A stretch of 64,000 nt of DNA, taken from assembly GCA_037903355.1 (NCBI GenBank), contig JBAJFE010000062.1:682001-746000 (forward strand), in the 5' to 3' direction. Shown here one piece after another: positions 51,701 to 64,000 of the stretch (the stretch's first letter is position 1; each line of letters begins with the position of its first letter). The DNA is from Trichuris trichiura (Eukaryota; Nematoda; Enoplea; Trichinellida; Trichuridae). The notes beneath the pieces were generated by a model. It saw nothing but the letters and a program-made list of their open reading frames with translations. It was not told the DNA's origin and did no database searches. The position numbers were made by a program, and so were the translations under genes.

Positions 51701-52428
51701 ACAAAGGAAATAATTAGTATACTACTGGACTGAAAACAAGCAATTACGCTACTTACAATTAAAGGCCTTTTTACTAATGACTTAGAATTTGAAATTAGCA
51801 TTTACGAAAAAATCAATAAGCAACGACTTTTTCCATTTGAAAATAAACAAATCTTGTAATCAGTATTAAAAATCAAAGCGTGCCAAGCGTAAGAATAGAC
51901 ACCCAGCAATGCAGAGAAGAAGAAGAATAGAGGTACGTTCGGGAGGTTTTCAACTACTTTGTTTTTACATTGCAAAAGAAGAGCGAACAACAAAAACAAA
52001 CAAAATGCTTACTATAAGAGCAAGTGAATGATTATACATTACGTATTACATGCAATTTCCAGGAGTTCTGTCACTGAAAAACTGCCCACGGAATATTCCA
52101 TTTTACTGATAATAACCCATCAACTCGTCAGGTTGTTTTACATTACCAGTTAGAACCGCTGTCGATTCTATAAATAAATGAACAGAAAACATTAAATGTG
52201 ACTGCATGAAGGGATTGGAACATGCCGCCTTCTGACAGACCCGAAGAAAAACTTTGGAAGATTAATACATGAAGAAACAATCAATACACTACCTTTATAC
52301 GGTCGCTTTACGGAGAAAGAAGGCACACTTCTTCGGATTAGAGTTACCTCGAAGACTACGTTATTTTGCAGGTAAACAAAGCGGTTTCTTCCATAAAAAC
52401 TGTAAACCTACGAAAGACTGTTGCACAG

Positions 52429-52468
<40 letters not shown>

Positions 52469-52627
52469 CTGTGCAACAGTCTAAACTAAAAGACTAAAAG
52501 ACTAAAAGACGATATATATATATATATATATATCGTCTTTTAGTCGGTTATTTCGTATTTATTGATACCTCCTCAGCTTGCTATCCTTTCGTAAGTGCCA
52601 TATTTAGAAAACAGGCGTTCTAATTAG

Positions 52628-52679
<52 letters not shown>

Positions 52680-55600
52680 GTTGCTAAATAGAACGCCTAT
52701 TTTCCAAATAAGGCACTTTCGAAAGAATAGCAAGCAGAGGAAGTATCAATAAATACGAAATAACTGACAAAAAGACGACAGGGAAAAATGGTAAAATTTT
52801 AACGGTTAATGAGAAGCTAAAATGCCCTCAACGGCCACAGTCACTAATTATGTAGCCTTCTGAGGATGTACATGTTTTAACATCACAATTCTAATAAGAG
52901 GAGCAGTAATTCGTTATAAAAAAAAGAGGTGCCCGAACCTGAGGTGATTCGCGAACTCGTTTCGCATTATTAGCTGAAACGTCCCCAGCACGCCGCTTGC
53001 CAACGCAGCACCATAACTTTTCACCATTCGCCTTCAAGAAAGCTAATCTACGAATGATGGGCGTAGTTGATAAGCAAGGATCTAAATTTTTCGAGGCAGC
53101 TTCTTTTGACATTTTCTGACGTGTCAAAGGACTTTCTAGCAATTCTGTTGAACCGGGGACGCCGTCATCGCTAACAACAGTGCCAACGTTTTCGACATGG
53201 AGGGTTTTCGAGGCTTTAACGGCATGCGCGACAGCAACAGTGTGTTCAACAGTCCCACGGGACGGACCTCTTACAAACTTTTTCCGAATTTCCACCTCTC
53301 TGATAAGAAGAAATTGAGCTCAGCGCAGACATTATGTAAGGAAGCAACTTACTCTAATGGTTCCTTGGATTTTGCACGGATGCGTTCAGAGATTCTAGAA
53401 GGGACACGAGAAATTGGACGGGCATCACGTTTCCTTGTCGAATTTTCTACAATTGGGACTTCCTGGCTTGGTTTCTACAAAACATTTTACCCGTTAGAAC
53501 AACAACAGGGTAAAACAGCATCGCCAATCATGTTAAGGGAATGCGTACACAGCCTGGTGTAAAAGTTACGCTAAAACGTTTCCATTTTTAAGTGGCTCTT
53601 TTAGCTTTACTTAATATGACAATGAAAATTGAAATTACATGCAATATAAAATAGCCATATTTAAACATTTTAACTAACTGTTAAGTATCCCCTAAAATTC
53701 ATTTTCCAGCACAACTAGAAAAACAAATCAGAGACCATTATTAAAAGCATTTAGTTCGTAAGAATTGAGCCATATCTACCTTGCCACTGCAAAACACAGA
53801 CGGCGCGCTTGCCCCTGCAGTAGGACTCCTTTTCTTCGAATTCACAGTTCGTAAACGTTTGGTAACCGACGCAGGATGAGACATGTGTCTCAATCGTCTA
53901 TAAAAAGGCAGCAGTGCAATAGCAATGGCAACAAGAACGTTATAGCCATTAATAAACACGACGCGGTAAAAGTCAAATAAAACAACTGCAATAGCAAAGG
54001 TCGTTAACACATGGAACATCCCTTTTTTGAGCAAAGCTACTCATCACTAATATGCTCGTACCGCGGATATTTTTTTTTAAAAGACTTAAAACCTTGCTTA
54101 CCTGAAACTGTTCGCGAATATATGAAAGGAAAATTTCGATATTAAAGGCTAGAACAAATTAATCATTTTTACGATGATGGTGATTTTTATGAGAAATCAT
54201 TTTTACGCTCACTATTTCTCATCCTTCTTTACCGCTGATAACGAGCCAAGATTGAACGTGAAAGCTTCGGGATGAAAGTTATTAAATATTGCGACGGGAC
54301 TTCTACTGTAACGAACATATCACGTCTTTCGTAGATTTTGAAATGTAAATTACAAGGTGCTCAGGTAGAGTAGAGCAGGAAATTAATCGTGTAAAAACTT
54401 ACATCGTTAGATACTCTGCAATAAAACTCAAACGCATAAAGCAAGGATCACTCACCTTAAACGGTAAACGAGATCCACAAGTTCTTTATTGCGACGTAGC
54501 AATTGTTCGTAAGTGAGCTGTTTTTTAACTGACTCTGAGTTCTCAGTTTCTCCGATGCGCCTAGTGGAGCCAGCGAGCTGATCTGCATGGCGGTACACAA
54601 CGCTGGAAATCTTCTGCGGATTCGATGTTTGCCGCGATGTGTTTTCAAGTGAGTCTTTCAAAAGTTCAAACTGGTAACTCGACAGACCGTAAGGAGTGGC
54701 GTGTATGCTAAAAATAAAAATACCAAACTGGGAAAGCTAAGGAGAACGTCACAAAGCGCTACTTATTAAGAATAGATCAGTGCCCGATGAAAAGAGACAA
54801 ACAATAATTACGAGATAGACATTTCTCAAAGACATTTGCGAGATAGTATGCCTGCTTATAAAACATTTCAAAGTTTTTGTTCATAACGGACTCGGTTAAA
54901 AGATATGTTTTTTATTCGCGTTCAGAACGGTGCTTTCAGATCAACCAAGATTTATCCTTAGCTTTCTTAACATAGATAAAACAATTACTACATTCTTTAG
55001 TTCATTAGTTACTTGAGCTAGCTTGGCTTAGCTCACGATCACAAACAAGTTGTCGCTATCTGCTTGTTATTGATATTTCAGCTTGCACGCTTTTAAAGAG
55101 CTTACCAAGTTCGGCAAAAGCAAGAAAGACTGCTCGGATAATCTGCTTTTGCTAGAAGAAATAGGCTTGCTACAGGTTATTTATTGTGGAAAATTTGAAA
55201 TTTTAAATCAAGAAACTCTAGAATACATGATAGCAAGACTTTAATAGATAATAGCCAAGCCGAACAATTGCTCTGCAGTACCTAATGTCATGCTTGCTGA
55301 AGCTATTCCTACCAGGTGCAGGTCACTAAAGACAGGCGTCCTATTAGCTTTTTCATAACATTCTTAACTAAAAAGTGCTGGCCCTAACACGTAAGAAGAA
55401 CCAACCTGGGGAACTACAGCTTCACACGAAAGCACCTGAAGGCTGAGCAATTCAAAGTGGCAGCGCAAGAGATTGAAGCGTAAGCTTCAATCACAATTCC
55501 GCGTCACTTGACAAATAAATATTGCATAAGTAGGGGAAGGGTTTTATTTCGTAGAATTAGTGCTTTTATCCATGTACACTTCTCGTTGCCAAACCAAAAA

Positions 55601-56390
55601 TTTATTAGGAAGTGAAACCCACAGAAGCAACCTCTCTATGCCGTTAAGATTTCAACGCGTCACGGTGAAATGAGTTTGATCCCCAAAGCTTCATTTTCTA
55701 ATCGTTCTTCCTGGCAATACTGGTAAAGGATAGTCTTCGTATGCAAAGGACGACATAACAGACACCCTGTGATAAGAACTGCGTTTTTCAAAATCACTAT
55801 TTTTGTAAAAATCTTAAAAATACCCTATTTACAGTTGAAGCAGGAAGTGTCAGAAAAAAGTCGCTCAAGATGAGCGCCGAGGGTTAATAAGGAAGCAAGA
55901 ACTGTATTAAAGAAGTTTCATCAAGTGAAACACTTAATGTATAACAAAAAATGTATCGTTCTTGTTAGAATGCTGAAAAAACGAAATAGACCTAGTCAAC
56001 CGAAAGGAACGCATCAAGTACACCGTTTTTGAAGCTTAGTCTAAAATGAAACCTCATCCCCTAACTTAGACAAAATCGTCATAAAAGGCTAGAGCGCTTA
56101 AGCGCGTAATTTTTTATTTGAACAGTGAGCATAGAAAAAGATGAACGGTCGGAACATTACGACCATTCAAATGCCATTTTAAGGAAAGCAAAACCCGCTT
56201 ACTTTTCTTCTATCCGCAAAACGATTCCAGCAAAACGATTGCCACGCCTTTCTGCTTCGACAACCATCATGTGATCATATTCGAACAAAATGTTCGCCTC
56301 TACGCATCCAGCGGGCTCATTACTTTCTTTTCGTCGCTTCGTTTCTTCAGCCCGCTGATTTTTGGCGGAATGATTTCGTTTTGGGGCCAT
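45790..56390 (-). CDS. Large multi-exon gene, basic Ser-rich protein of unknown function
   Basis: Exons joined in phase (- strand): 56390-56203, 54707-54456, 53299-52939, 51449-50793, 50271-49603, 47975-46632, then either 46208-46104 (about 1,191 residues) or, using a 38-nt intron, 46208-46152 plus 46113-45790 (about 1,280). Each junction has GT/AG and the phases (2, 2, 0, 0, 0, 0) agree, which supports one transcript. The start MAPKRNHS is followed by a KRRK-type nuclear-localisation cluster, then a short helical stretch (QLLRRNKELVDLVYRLR) that could be a coiled coil. The rest is Ser/Val/Ala-rich and probably disordered. The exon 4 donor (GAA|GTAAAG) is the weakest: read through, that exon stops at 50679. 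A TTTCAG site 24 nt before the ATG could be a spliced-leader acceptor. I do not recognise the family. Confidence 0.55.
48665..48877. repeat. Foldback element FB7, same family as FB1
   Basis: The ends CATAATGAAAAACTTTATTA and complement, and the right arm with CTGATGAC...GAAAGC (48788-48817, +), match FB1 closely. The inner left arm is replaced by unrelated sequence. It lies in the intron between exons 5 and 6 of the large - strand gene. Confidence 0.85.
52415..52779. repeat. Cluster of TA-cored palindromes
   Basis: Three hairpins each have a (TA)n tip. 52415-52482 has AGACTGTTGCACAGCT arms. 52500-52545 has GACTAAAAGACGA arms. 52532-52779 has arms over 100 nt long that repeat the GTCTTTTAGTC and ATTTCGTATTTATTGATAC blocks around a (TA)n run at about 52632-52675. 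The second and third share an arm, so alternative foldings exist. They sit in an intron of the large - strand gene. Confidence 0.85.
53741..54019 (-). CDS. Possible small membrane protein nested in an intron (tentative)
   Basis: From an ATG at 54019 the frame encodes about 92 residues: two hydrophobic stretches (VLTTFAIAVVLFDFY and VLVAIAIALLPFY) followed by RRLRHMSH, a Lys/Arg-rich tail and ...FLRTKCF. It lies on the same strand inside an intron of the large gene. A CAG|GTAAGC donor at 54102 suggests an upstream exon (TTTAATATCGAAATTTTC region), but I could not join the two in phase. It could be chance or an alternative exon. Confidence 0.25.
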   Translation of the reverse strand: MFHVLTTFAIAVVLFDFYRVVFINGYNVLVAIAIALLPFYRRLRHMSHPASVTKRLRTVNSKKRSPTAGASAPSVFCSGKVDMAQFLRTKCF

Positions 56391-56704
56391 GCAAAATGCC
56401 CACACTCCCGTAGACTGAAAGTATAAGAGCAATCAATTTGATTCTCTTGAGCTAATAGACCAGAGTTAGACTGCTAAATACAAACTAGCAAACTCAATGA
56501 ACCACGCTTCATACAAAATACAATACTGACTACCCGCCACGACAAAGCATGTCGCAGTGGGCACATTTGAAAAGACGACAAGACGAAAAGGTGCTATGCC
56601 GATACATTGCACTTCACGCTATAGTACCTGATTATTATTTAACTTCTCGACGACCATAAAGTGAGTGGACCTGTGAATTTAATTTTCAGTTTAAATTTAA
56701 AATA
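56391..56704. other. Upstream region of the large minus-strand gene
   Basis: A pyrimidine-poor TATACTTTCAG site just upstream of the ATG is a candidate spliced-leader acceptor. No TATA box stands out. Confidence 0.3.
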
Positions 56705-56938
56705 ATGGTAATAACAAAAATAGTAATTAAACAAAGTGATTATCCAGAGGAGCTATACGTTGAAGAGCTGAAAAATAGAAGAGTAGTATTCGCTGCCTTG
56801 AAGAAAACAGTCAAAAACATTTCGAACGTATCAAAACAATCGCCTGTCCACGGCTACTTTTCAACAATGACGCCCATCTTTAAGGAGCCTAAAGGCCAAG
56901 GAATAGAAGAGAACGTTAAGGTGCCGAACTTGCACTGA
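56705..56938 (+). CDS. Possible small protein of 77 residues (tentative)
   Basis: The frame runs from a true ATG (MVITKIVIKQSDYPEEL) to a TGA at 56936-56938. It is Lys- and Val-rich with a C-terminal part KEPKGQGIEENVKVPNLH that looks protein-like. It is divergent from the large - strand gene, about 315 nt away. No family, promoter or splice evidence is available. Confidence 0.25.
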   Translation: MVITKIVIKQSDYPEELYVEELKNRRVVFAALKKTVKNISNVSKQSPVHGYFSTMTPIFKEPKGQGIEENVKVPNLH

Positions 56939-59900
56939 TCTTGATGTGCCATGCAACTTTGAAAGATGCGTCGAGAAGACTTGGATTATTTACTCATAAT
57001 TACAAGAAAAATCTCAATAAATCAGAAATAACTATAGTTTGATTGTTATAACTGTTTTATAAAAATAATTGTTTTGTCTTGATTCCATATTTAAAAAGCA
57101 CGTTTATTTCGCGTGCATAAATAAATTGCAGGATGTATCGGCTGAACAAAATCAAACAACAGTAGCGGATAAGTTGCGTTTAATGCGCGAAAAACATTGA
57201 AACGAGTATACTGTAGGACGAAATTTTGTAGATGATAGCCTACATGGACGGTAGCGAAAAGAGCACTAAGCACCGCAAAATAACTGTTCCGTAAAAATGC
57301 TGCATTAAATCGGCTAACTGCGTCGAGATTTCACCTAAACAAAAATTCAAACTGTTCCATTGTATAACACTAATATCCTCTTTTAAAGAGTAAACTTTTG
57401 GAAGAAATATAAAACTTAGCACGCAATATAAAAACTTTTAGCGCTAGTATTAGCTCTTCAAAGGTCAAAGTTAGCGCCAGCCAACGAAACTTCTATATTT
57501 TGCCGATGCGTATTCCAAAACGAACGCAGACGACTTTGTAGGAAGTTTATACCGAACAAGATTTCGAACAGAAAGCGAGTCAATGAAAGGCAAAGAAAGT
57601 ATGCTAAGGAGGCTGATACTGCGAGATGCAAGCTTTACTATAAAAAAATAGGAACAAGTTGCAAAATCTATTCCATTTTGTCCAAACATGAGCCGTTCAG
57701 CTGGCACACGCTGTAATTATGCAGATCACTATTTTTGCTGTAGAAAACAACATACAGACAAGTTGGTGCGAAACTTGTATACTGCTCATATGGAGGGAAT
57801 AGGAACACGCCTGCAGGCGCAACTAATTTAACTCTTGCTCAGCGAAAGCTTAATCTTAATGTCCCGCGCAGATGAAGGAACTACTGTTGAACGGTTAACT
57901 ATTCATGTCCCAAGTGATGCAGCTAAACTAACATGACGAACCTCAGCAACCTACAACATTCTGCTACATGCTAAGCTGACCGTTAATGGTATGGACTACG
58001 AATCAAACCAGATAATGATAGAGAAACTTTTGTATAAATCGATGTACGATTTATTCGGGACGAAACAAAAGCGCTACTACGAAACATTGAACGATACTGC
58101 GAATAGCTTGTTCGCAATTATCGCCTTAATGAACGCTTTAAAACAGTCTCTACTAGAAACAGTCGTAGATACGAAATATGGCAGATGCCCCCCGAATAAG
58201 AAATATTACCCCATGCAGCCATGGGGAAAGGGAGAGACAAAAAGAAGATAAAAAACCCGTAGAACCAACGTTTTCAAAACAAGAAAGAATTAAAGTGGAC
58301 CGCGTGGATGGTATCTTTAAGACAACCATCTTCATAAGGACGAGACCACCACGCAATGAAAAGTGAACTGAAAAAGATACTATTTTTATGAGCTGTAGAT
58401 TAGATTACTACAACTTGGTTCTATTGCTCGAAGTTTGCATCGCGCAGCACTCAGGACGGAAACTGTGCGCACTGTGGGCGCGTTTTGAATATGAATCTGA
58501 TATTATCCTTAGTCCTATAGTCTCCGTCTATTGCAGCTAGTGAACTACCACTCTGTGCACGGGGTTTACATTCGCACGGATGAGCAACTTTTCATTTCCG
58601 CTGACCATATTAAAAGACAAACAAGCAACAAAAACTGAACAATATTCATACCTACTTCTTTCAGTTAACAATTAAGTGACAAGCAGTTCTGGAACTGATT
58701 GTTACATCGACAAAGTGGTTATTGTCAAGTTTTCCCACTATGGAAACGACGCAAAAGTCGGACTACTAACGTTCAAGGCGAAAATTGATTCTTTTTCACT
58801 ATTCACGCTTACTGTTTTCTTTTTTGCTAAATTTCTGAATTTTCAAAAACTCAGAACACTTGCACCCTAATAAGCGCTACAAGCATATTATAGATGCAAC
58901 AAATGTTGTTAAGTTAAAATAAGAAATAGCAAAGAGCGCATACTGAAAACAGTTTGGAAAATTACAAAAACATTCGATAACAGCAAAGTACCGGCAAGTG
59001 CAATTTTATAGATACTTAGACTATGAACTCTTCTAACATTTCAGCAAAATTTAAGAAAGAAATGATGATGCTGAACACAAGGAAAAGGAATGGAGCAGCT
59101 ATCTCAGACCGCTTTAATATCAGCTACGAAACGGCTGGAAGCTTGTTCTTTTTTGGCATTATAAACAAATAACTCGCTTAAATAAAAGTAGTACTGACAT
59201 AGAAACAACGGAGCTACGTTATTACTTTCATTATAACATTGGTAGACCAAATATTGCACAACAAGACAGCAATGTGCGGTACCTATGCAAGCTAACAGAA
59301 AGCGCGATACACTGAGGAGCTGATAAATTTTATTTGTTACTACCGCAAATTTAACACAGATTAATGTTATGGTAAGACCTTATAACATAATTAAAATTTA
59401 ATCAACTATACGCGCAAATTAATGGTATACTTGAATTGCAGCAGTTATTTGGCAACGCTGAAACACAGCAGCCTTAACTACTCTGAAATCGATGTTTAAA
59501 ACATCATAAAATACGCAAATTGCCTTACAGTTAAGCAAAACTATTAAAATTAATTCGTTAGGAATGGGAAAATTTAACTTATGAAACGATTCTATTCATC
59601 AATTATATTAGCAACATTATTCAAACTCATTCCGATCAAGGTCGCTTACAACGATAAGATTTTACTGTTAAGACAAGTCACACATTACCTTCAGCGAAAC
59701 TCGCACGATCTTTAGGCCAAATTAGTTTAGTCAACCAAAGTGCAATTCCGAGCGCATTTTCGCATTAGCTCTGCTTTATAAAGAAAATTCGTACCTCAAA
59801 AAATTTCAAATGGCACTTCTCCACCAGCACACTGGCCAGAATCTCCGATCAGCTATGAAACGAAAACAGCGCTTCACAGGTGCCACTACAGTATGCCAGC

Positions 59901-62900
59901 AAGATCCACGTCCCTACAAGTTCAAAAGCTGTTGCAATACGCATTCAAGCACTTGACAGATAGCAAACTGGCAATTTACTATTAAGATCAATTGCTTATT
60001 CCTTTATGTTAGATGCTGCGCAAGTCCCTGCGGCGAAAAAAATGTTGAGGGCATCTAGAGCAGAGTGCAACACGGTTTGGAAGAAGCCGACAATTACACG
60101 AATACGGAAATTGTATTTCATATGTTACGCATTAACTTATAGCCATTCATCAAAGTTTTATTAGTAACATTTTGGGTTAATTCAAACAAATGGTTTCGCT
60201 GCATTGTATAAAGACTGTGGTCAGCTGATTTTGCAACAACGCCGCTGAAATCTTAACTGTTTAATTCACTCCTTATAATTCATACTCCTTTTGACCAAAA
60301 CTCTTAAATGCTTTAAACTAACGTCTTCGCATTTTCAATTATAGAATAGTACAAGTCTGGCGTTTTTCTGCATTGAATAATTTATATGGTAATAACCGCT
60401 GATAAATCCAGAAATTACATTAGTAATCTATTCTTTGTGTGGCTGCCATCTTTTCTTAAACACAATTATCTGTGACTTTCAGGGCATTATGAATTGAGAA
60501 GCGAAACGCAAAGGCTTATATTTTTTGGAATTCTTGCGCGGTAAGCAGTTTTCTTAAATCTTAAGCAGACCGTGGGCGATAGCCGACTTAATTGGAAGGT
60601 TACAAAAACCTCCAATTCTTCCTCCAAAGCATGCAACAGCAAAGAAAAAACTCAACAAATTCTTTATGATTACTAATATTTTCATGTTTTTATTGCTTTT
60701 TGTGAACTTTCCTGGTTCAACTAAGGAAGATGAGCTGGTTAAGAACCTTCGGGTGACTGTTCATGACTTCCTGTTGCCCCTTTCACGAACTATTCCCTTT
60801 TGAAACGTTGCAACACCTCGTCTCCAACCGTTTTAAATGTTCGTACAACCGCAGCATTCTTTTAATTTGCTAAATATATTTAGAAGGACGAGAGAATTCT
60901 GCCACAACAGAAAAAATGCGGAACCTGATTTTCCTTGTACTTGGAAGCCTCGTGTTGTAACGTGACTTTTTTCCCTTAAGCAGACAGTCATTATTTTAAA
61001 AGTCTGCTGAGATTTCGAACATTGCGTGATACACAACCAAAGCAATTCTAGGTTTACATGGTATTATGAAAGACTGAAAAATTCAGTAGGATAAAACGTG
61101 TCTCAGTGTAAAGATAGAAAACTTTGTTACATCATGAAACTTTATGGTTTCTTTCTCGGCAACCCCACTTGCAGCCACTTCGAAATATAACAAAAGATTC
61201 TAAAGGAAAGGAGTAAAATGGCATTTAATCGCTTAAAAAGTATCTGCGGAACTGAAATTGAAAACAAAGTATGGCTATAGTGAAAGTCTGCTCACTTCAA
61301 CCTAACAAGTGAAACTCGACTAAAGTTATAGAAATGTTTAATACTGTGCCATGTTATTTGGTAGTTGGTAGGAACGGCACTTTCGGTTAATGCTGAATTA
61401 TTAGATTGTTTCCAATATGTAAAAAGTCTTTACGACGGGAAATTTTCCATTTGAATCTATCCGTACACACTGGAACGCTTGTGAACATCCGAATTCTTGC
61501 GTTTTTTCTCAAGTCCTTCGAAACCGCACTTATCCTTCTGCTGTTTTCAGCGAAAGCAGTTGGCAAGACTATCTTCCAGTCGGTAAGCTATTAATGGCAA
61601 GGCAGTTTCTAGCAATCTCGAAACTAAACTTAGCTGCCCAAGTGAATGACAATATGTATACTTCTTAGTCTCTGTGCCAGCTAATGTTTTCTGCGTTGAC
61701 ACGCTTTTTACGGCAAGATAGGAAGCAAGGGCCGAAGACCAGCTTTCTATACGTTACAGTTCAGTTAAGGCAAATTTCCATTCGACCAGAACAGTGCGCG
61801 CTGTTTCCATTAACCGTCAGGGAAATCAACATGCGCTGCCTACTTACGAACGGGTGCGAACAGAGCTACTGAATAAAATCAACCAACTCTTTAATAAAAA
61901 GCGTTTTTCTATTCCCTATTATACAGGAGAACGTTGAGCACCCTCTTTGGGTGAAAATTTACAGCTCAAATTAACTTTCTAAAAGTTAGACTTAAAGCAG
62001 CCGTAAGTTCTGAAAGTGAGAACGAAACGCTGGGTAGACCCTCTCTAATATTCATCTGCACACAGCTCAGTTTTTGGTCGGCTCCGTGTTCTTCGGTCGG
62101 AAAAGTAAATACAATGGAAAATTTCTTCAAGCTGTAAGCAAGGAGAGAAGCATGCATTAAGAAACACCTTTTCCCGCTCATAATGCAATATTTCTTGTCT
62201 TCTGAGTTAGCAACAATTCAAATAGCCATTTTGCGTGCTTTTGAAATGAATAGATCAGCGCTGATTCATGTTTTGTGTTCTGCTGTTCGTCGATTATGTC
62301 AGACAAATCAAGTTTAAACTTTGAAGGGACAATTAATTTTTTTAGACAATTGCTGACCGTCAGAGATACGCACTTTATCAAAAACGCGAAGATGTACCTT
62401 TCCCGAAAATCAGGTTCGTATTGCTACCGTACCGAATAAGTTCACTAAGCGTAAGTTCACTAAGCGCAAGTCTTCGTACAATAATGAAATGATACTGCCA
62501 GGCAGTTAAAAACAGTGTTAATTTGTGATGCAGCTTTTGGGCGACTTTTAGAGTAGTTTTCCTTCTGACCAACAACTCAAAGTCTGAAGTCAAACATTTT
62601 AATTAGTTATCAGCCAAATGCAATAATAAAATTCGGCCTCTTGAAAACTAATTTAGTTTGAATTTTTGACAGCGCGAAATATGCACTTTGCCTTATTCAG
62701 CTGATCTATTACTAGTTCTTGATGTGTCCTGTAATCATATAGTCATGCTTGTCCTGCTTAAGGTAGTGTAACTCTGTTCTGCTTTATCTATCTAACATGA
62801 TGTTTCTTGTATATGTTTTATCATTAACTATATGCCAGATCTACTGCTTTTGACTGACATCCCATTTCTTTCTTTATGGACAGCCGCTCTTAGAGATAAT

Positions 62901-64000
62901 CAGCAATCATAGATGATAGCTTAAAATAAATAGATTGCTAGTTAGCGAGTTGCAATGATAAAATTAGCAAAAGATTTCTTCCAGCGGATTACAAGGGCAT
63001 CGTTTCAATAATACGTCTATTTTGCAATTCCTAAAGATGAACGAGCATTTTTCTTCACAGGCATTCCTAAAAAAGCTTTCATTACTGAAATAATAGAGGA
63101 AAGATTACGACTTATCCACAGGAAACGCTGCTGGCTTGAAATCACGCTGTTTTAACAAAAAGCACTAAGACCAGAGAGGCTAACATGTGATAAATTTGAC
63201 TACGCATACTGAAGGTTTGGAAACTTGCTTTTTCGTTTGGTAGTTTTACTGCTCGTGAAATGCTTCCATTTCGTGCATCGTCGCACTATGGAAACTTGAA
63301 AGAACGGAAGAATGGCTTACATCCGCATGTAAACCCGTATAATTAGAGACAGCATGTAGTCTATTACTCACAAAGTAATCATCTACTTGATGAATTCGCC
63401 ATCTTGGATAAGTGACAGCCTAACGTACAAAACAGCGAAGGCAAAATCATTTTTGCATGGGTAGAAATTTGTTTCCTCTTGTGCGGCATGAATCGTTCGC
63501 CCTGTTCATTTGTTTGTCATCACATTAACTCCTAAATAGCTCATTTCCATTGAGGAAGTATTTTATGCTTCAGTTCAGCTGTCAGAGATCTTAAAGACGG
63601 AAACACTGCGCATCTTATGGCCAGTGGTCGCACTACTTTTGGAATTCCTAGCTGTTAATTTGGAGCAGATACTCCAATAACAGGCAGAGTTATAATATCT
63701 CAAAAAAGTGTAATGCCTTTTACATTCGTATACCCTGAATTATACAGCATTCGTGGCGGTCGGAACCGGTGGCAGCCAGTTTGACAACTTGCACGGAATA
63801 TTCTCTTCCTTAATCTTATAGTGGATAATTAAGCTTTCTGACACTAAATTTAAAATTAAATGACTACTGGAATGTGCTATTAAACGCAGAAAGTTCGTTG
63901 AAATAATGTAATACAGTTAGAACCTCTTGCCACTGTTACTCCTTGTCGACGTCAGCTGACATGATTCCTCAAGACAACCACTGTTAGATTCAGTCTCTGA
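56939..64000. other. Right flank without supported genes
   Basis: I see AT-rich sequence with short frames on both strands. One at 57991-58251 (ATG start, MDYESNQIMIEKLLYKS, 86 codons) has plausible composition but no recognisable domain. No foldback element of the main type and no family exon is found. This stretch could be an intergenic region or very large introns. Confidence 0.4.

Noticed and set aside
53197..53562. Plus-strand 121-codon frame
   Set aside because: It overlaps - strand exon 3 of the large gene, which fits the neighbouring exons in phase.
54456..54707. Shugoshin-type N-terminal coiled coil in exon 2 of the large gene
   Set aside because: Only one short helical stretch resembles it, and no conserved C-terminal shugoshin motif is visible; left unassigned.

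Overview
The window is animal nuclear DNA: AT-rich, intron-bearing, with TATA boxes, AATAAA signals, GT-AG introns (some of only about 38-51 nt) and eukaryotic mobile elements. The gene content (a secreted MIG-18-like fibronectin type I protein and a secreted, lineage-expanded family) suggests a nematode. A Trichinellida-type worm would fit, but no single marker here proves it.

The left 36 kb is a tandem array on the + strand of four apparently intact paralogs (A 768-5913, B 10072-14656, C 18625-23511, D 30574-36352). Three decayed copies lie at about 14.9-15.7 kb, 26.4-27.5 kb and 42.8-43.3 kb. Each intact gene has nine coding exons. They encode, in order, a 20-residue signal peptide, a cystatin-like domain with four regularly placed cysteines, a domain homologous to NUDT9/TRPM2-NUDT9H ADP-ribose hydrolases, and a C-terminal pair of hydrophobic segments ending in a short cysteine-containing tail. 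The Nudix catalytic box is gone in all four, so they look like secreted or membrane-anchored pseudoenzymes. Exon sizes and intron phases are nearly identical between copies, and the TATA position is exactly 50 nt upstream of ATG in every intact copy. I know of no described family with this architecture.

The introns and spacers carry many foldback (inverted-repeat) elements. Many of these, and many solitary sites, contain a recurring ~30-nt stem-loop of the form CTGANGA-C-stem-loop-stem-GAAAGC, which resembles a hammerhead ribozyme core. A decayed Penelope-like retroelement (RT plus GIY-YIG-like region) lies at about 24.3-25.4 kb. Penelope-like elements are known carriers of hammerhead motifs, so the two may be related. 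A solo LTR (38553-38915, with a 5-bp target duplication) and a small hAT-like MITE (33098-33280) are also clear.

The right half is sparser. An intronless secreted protein with seven cysteine-paired MIG-18-like Fn1 modules lies on the - strand (40010-41074). A large - strand gene of seven or eight exons (about 45.8-56.4 kb), whose exons join in compatible phase into roughly 1,190 to 1,280 residues, encodes an unrecognised basic, Ser-rich, probably nuclear protein. From 56.4 to 64 kb I find nothing I can assign with confidence.
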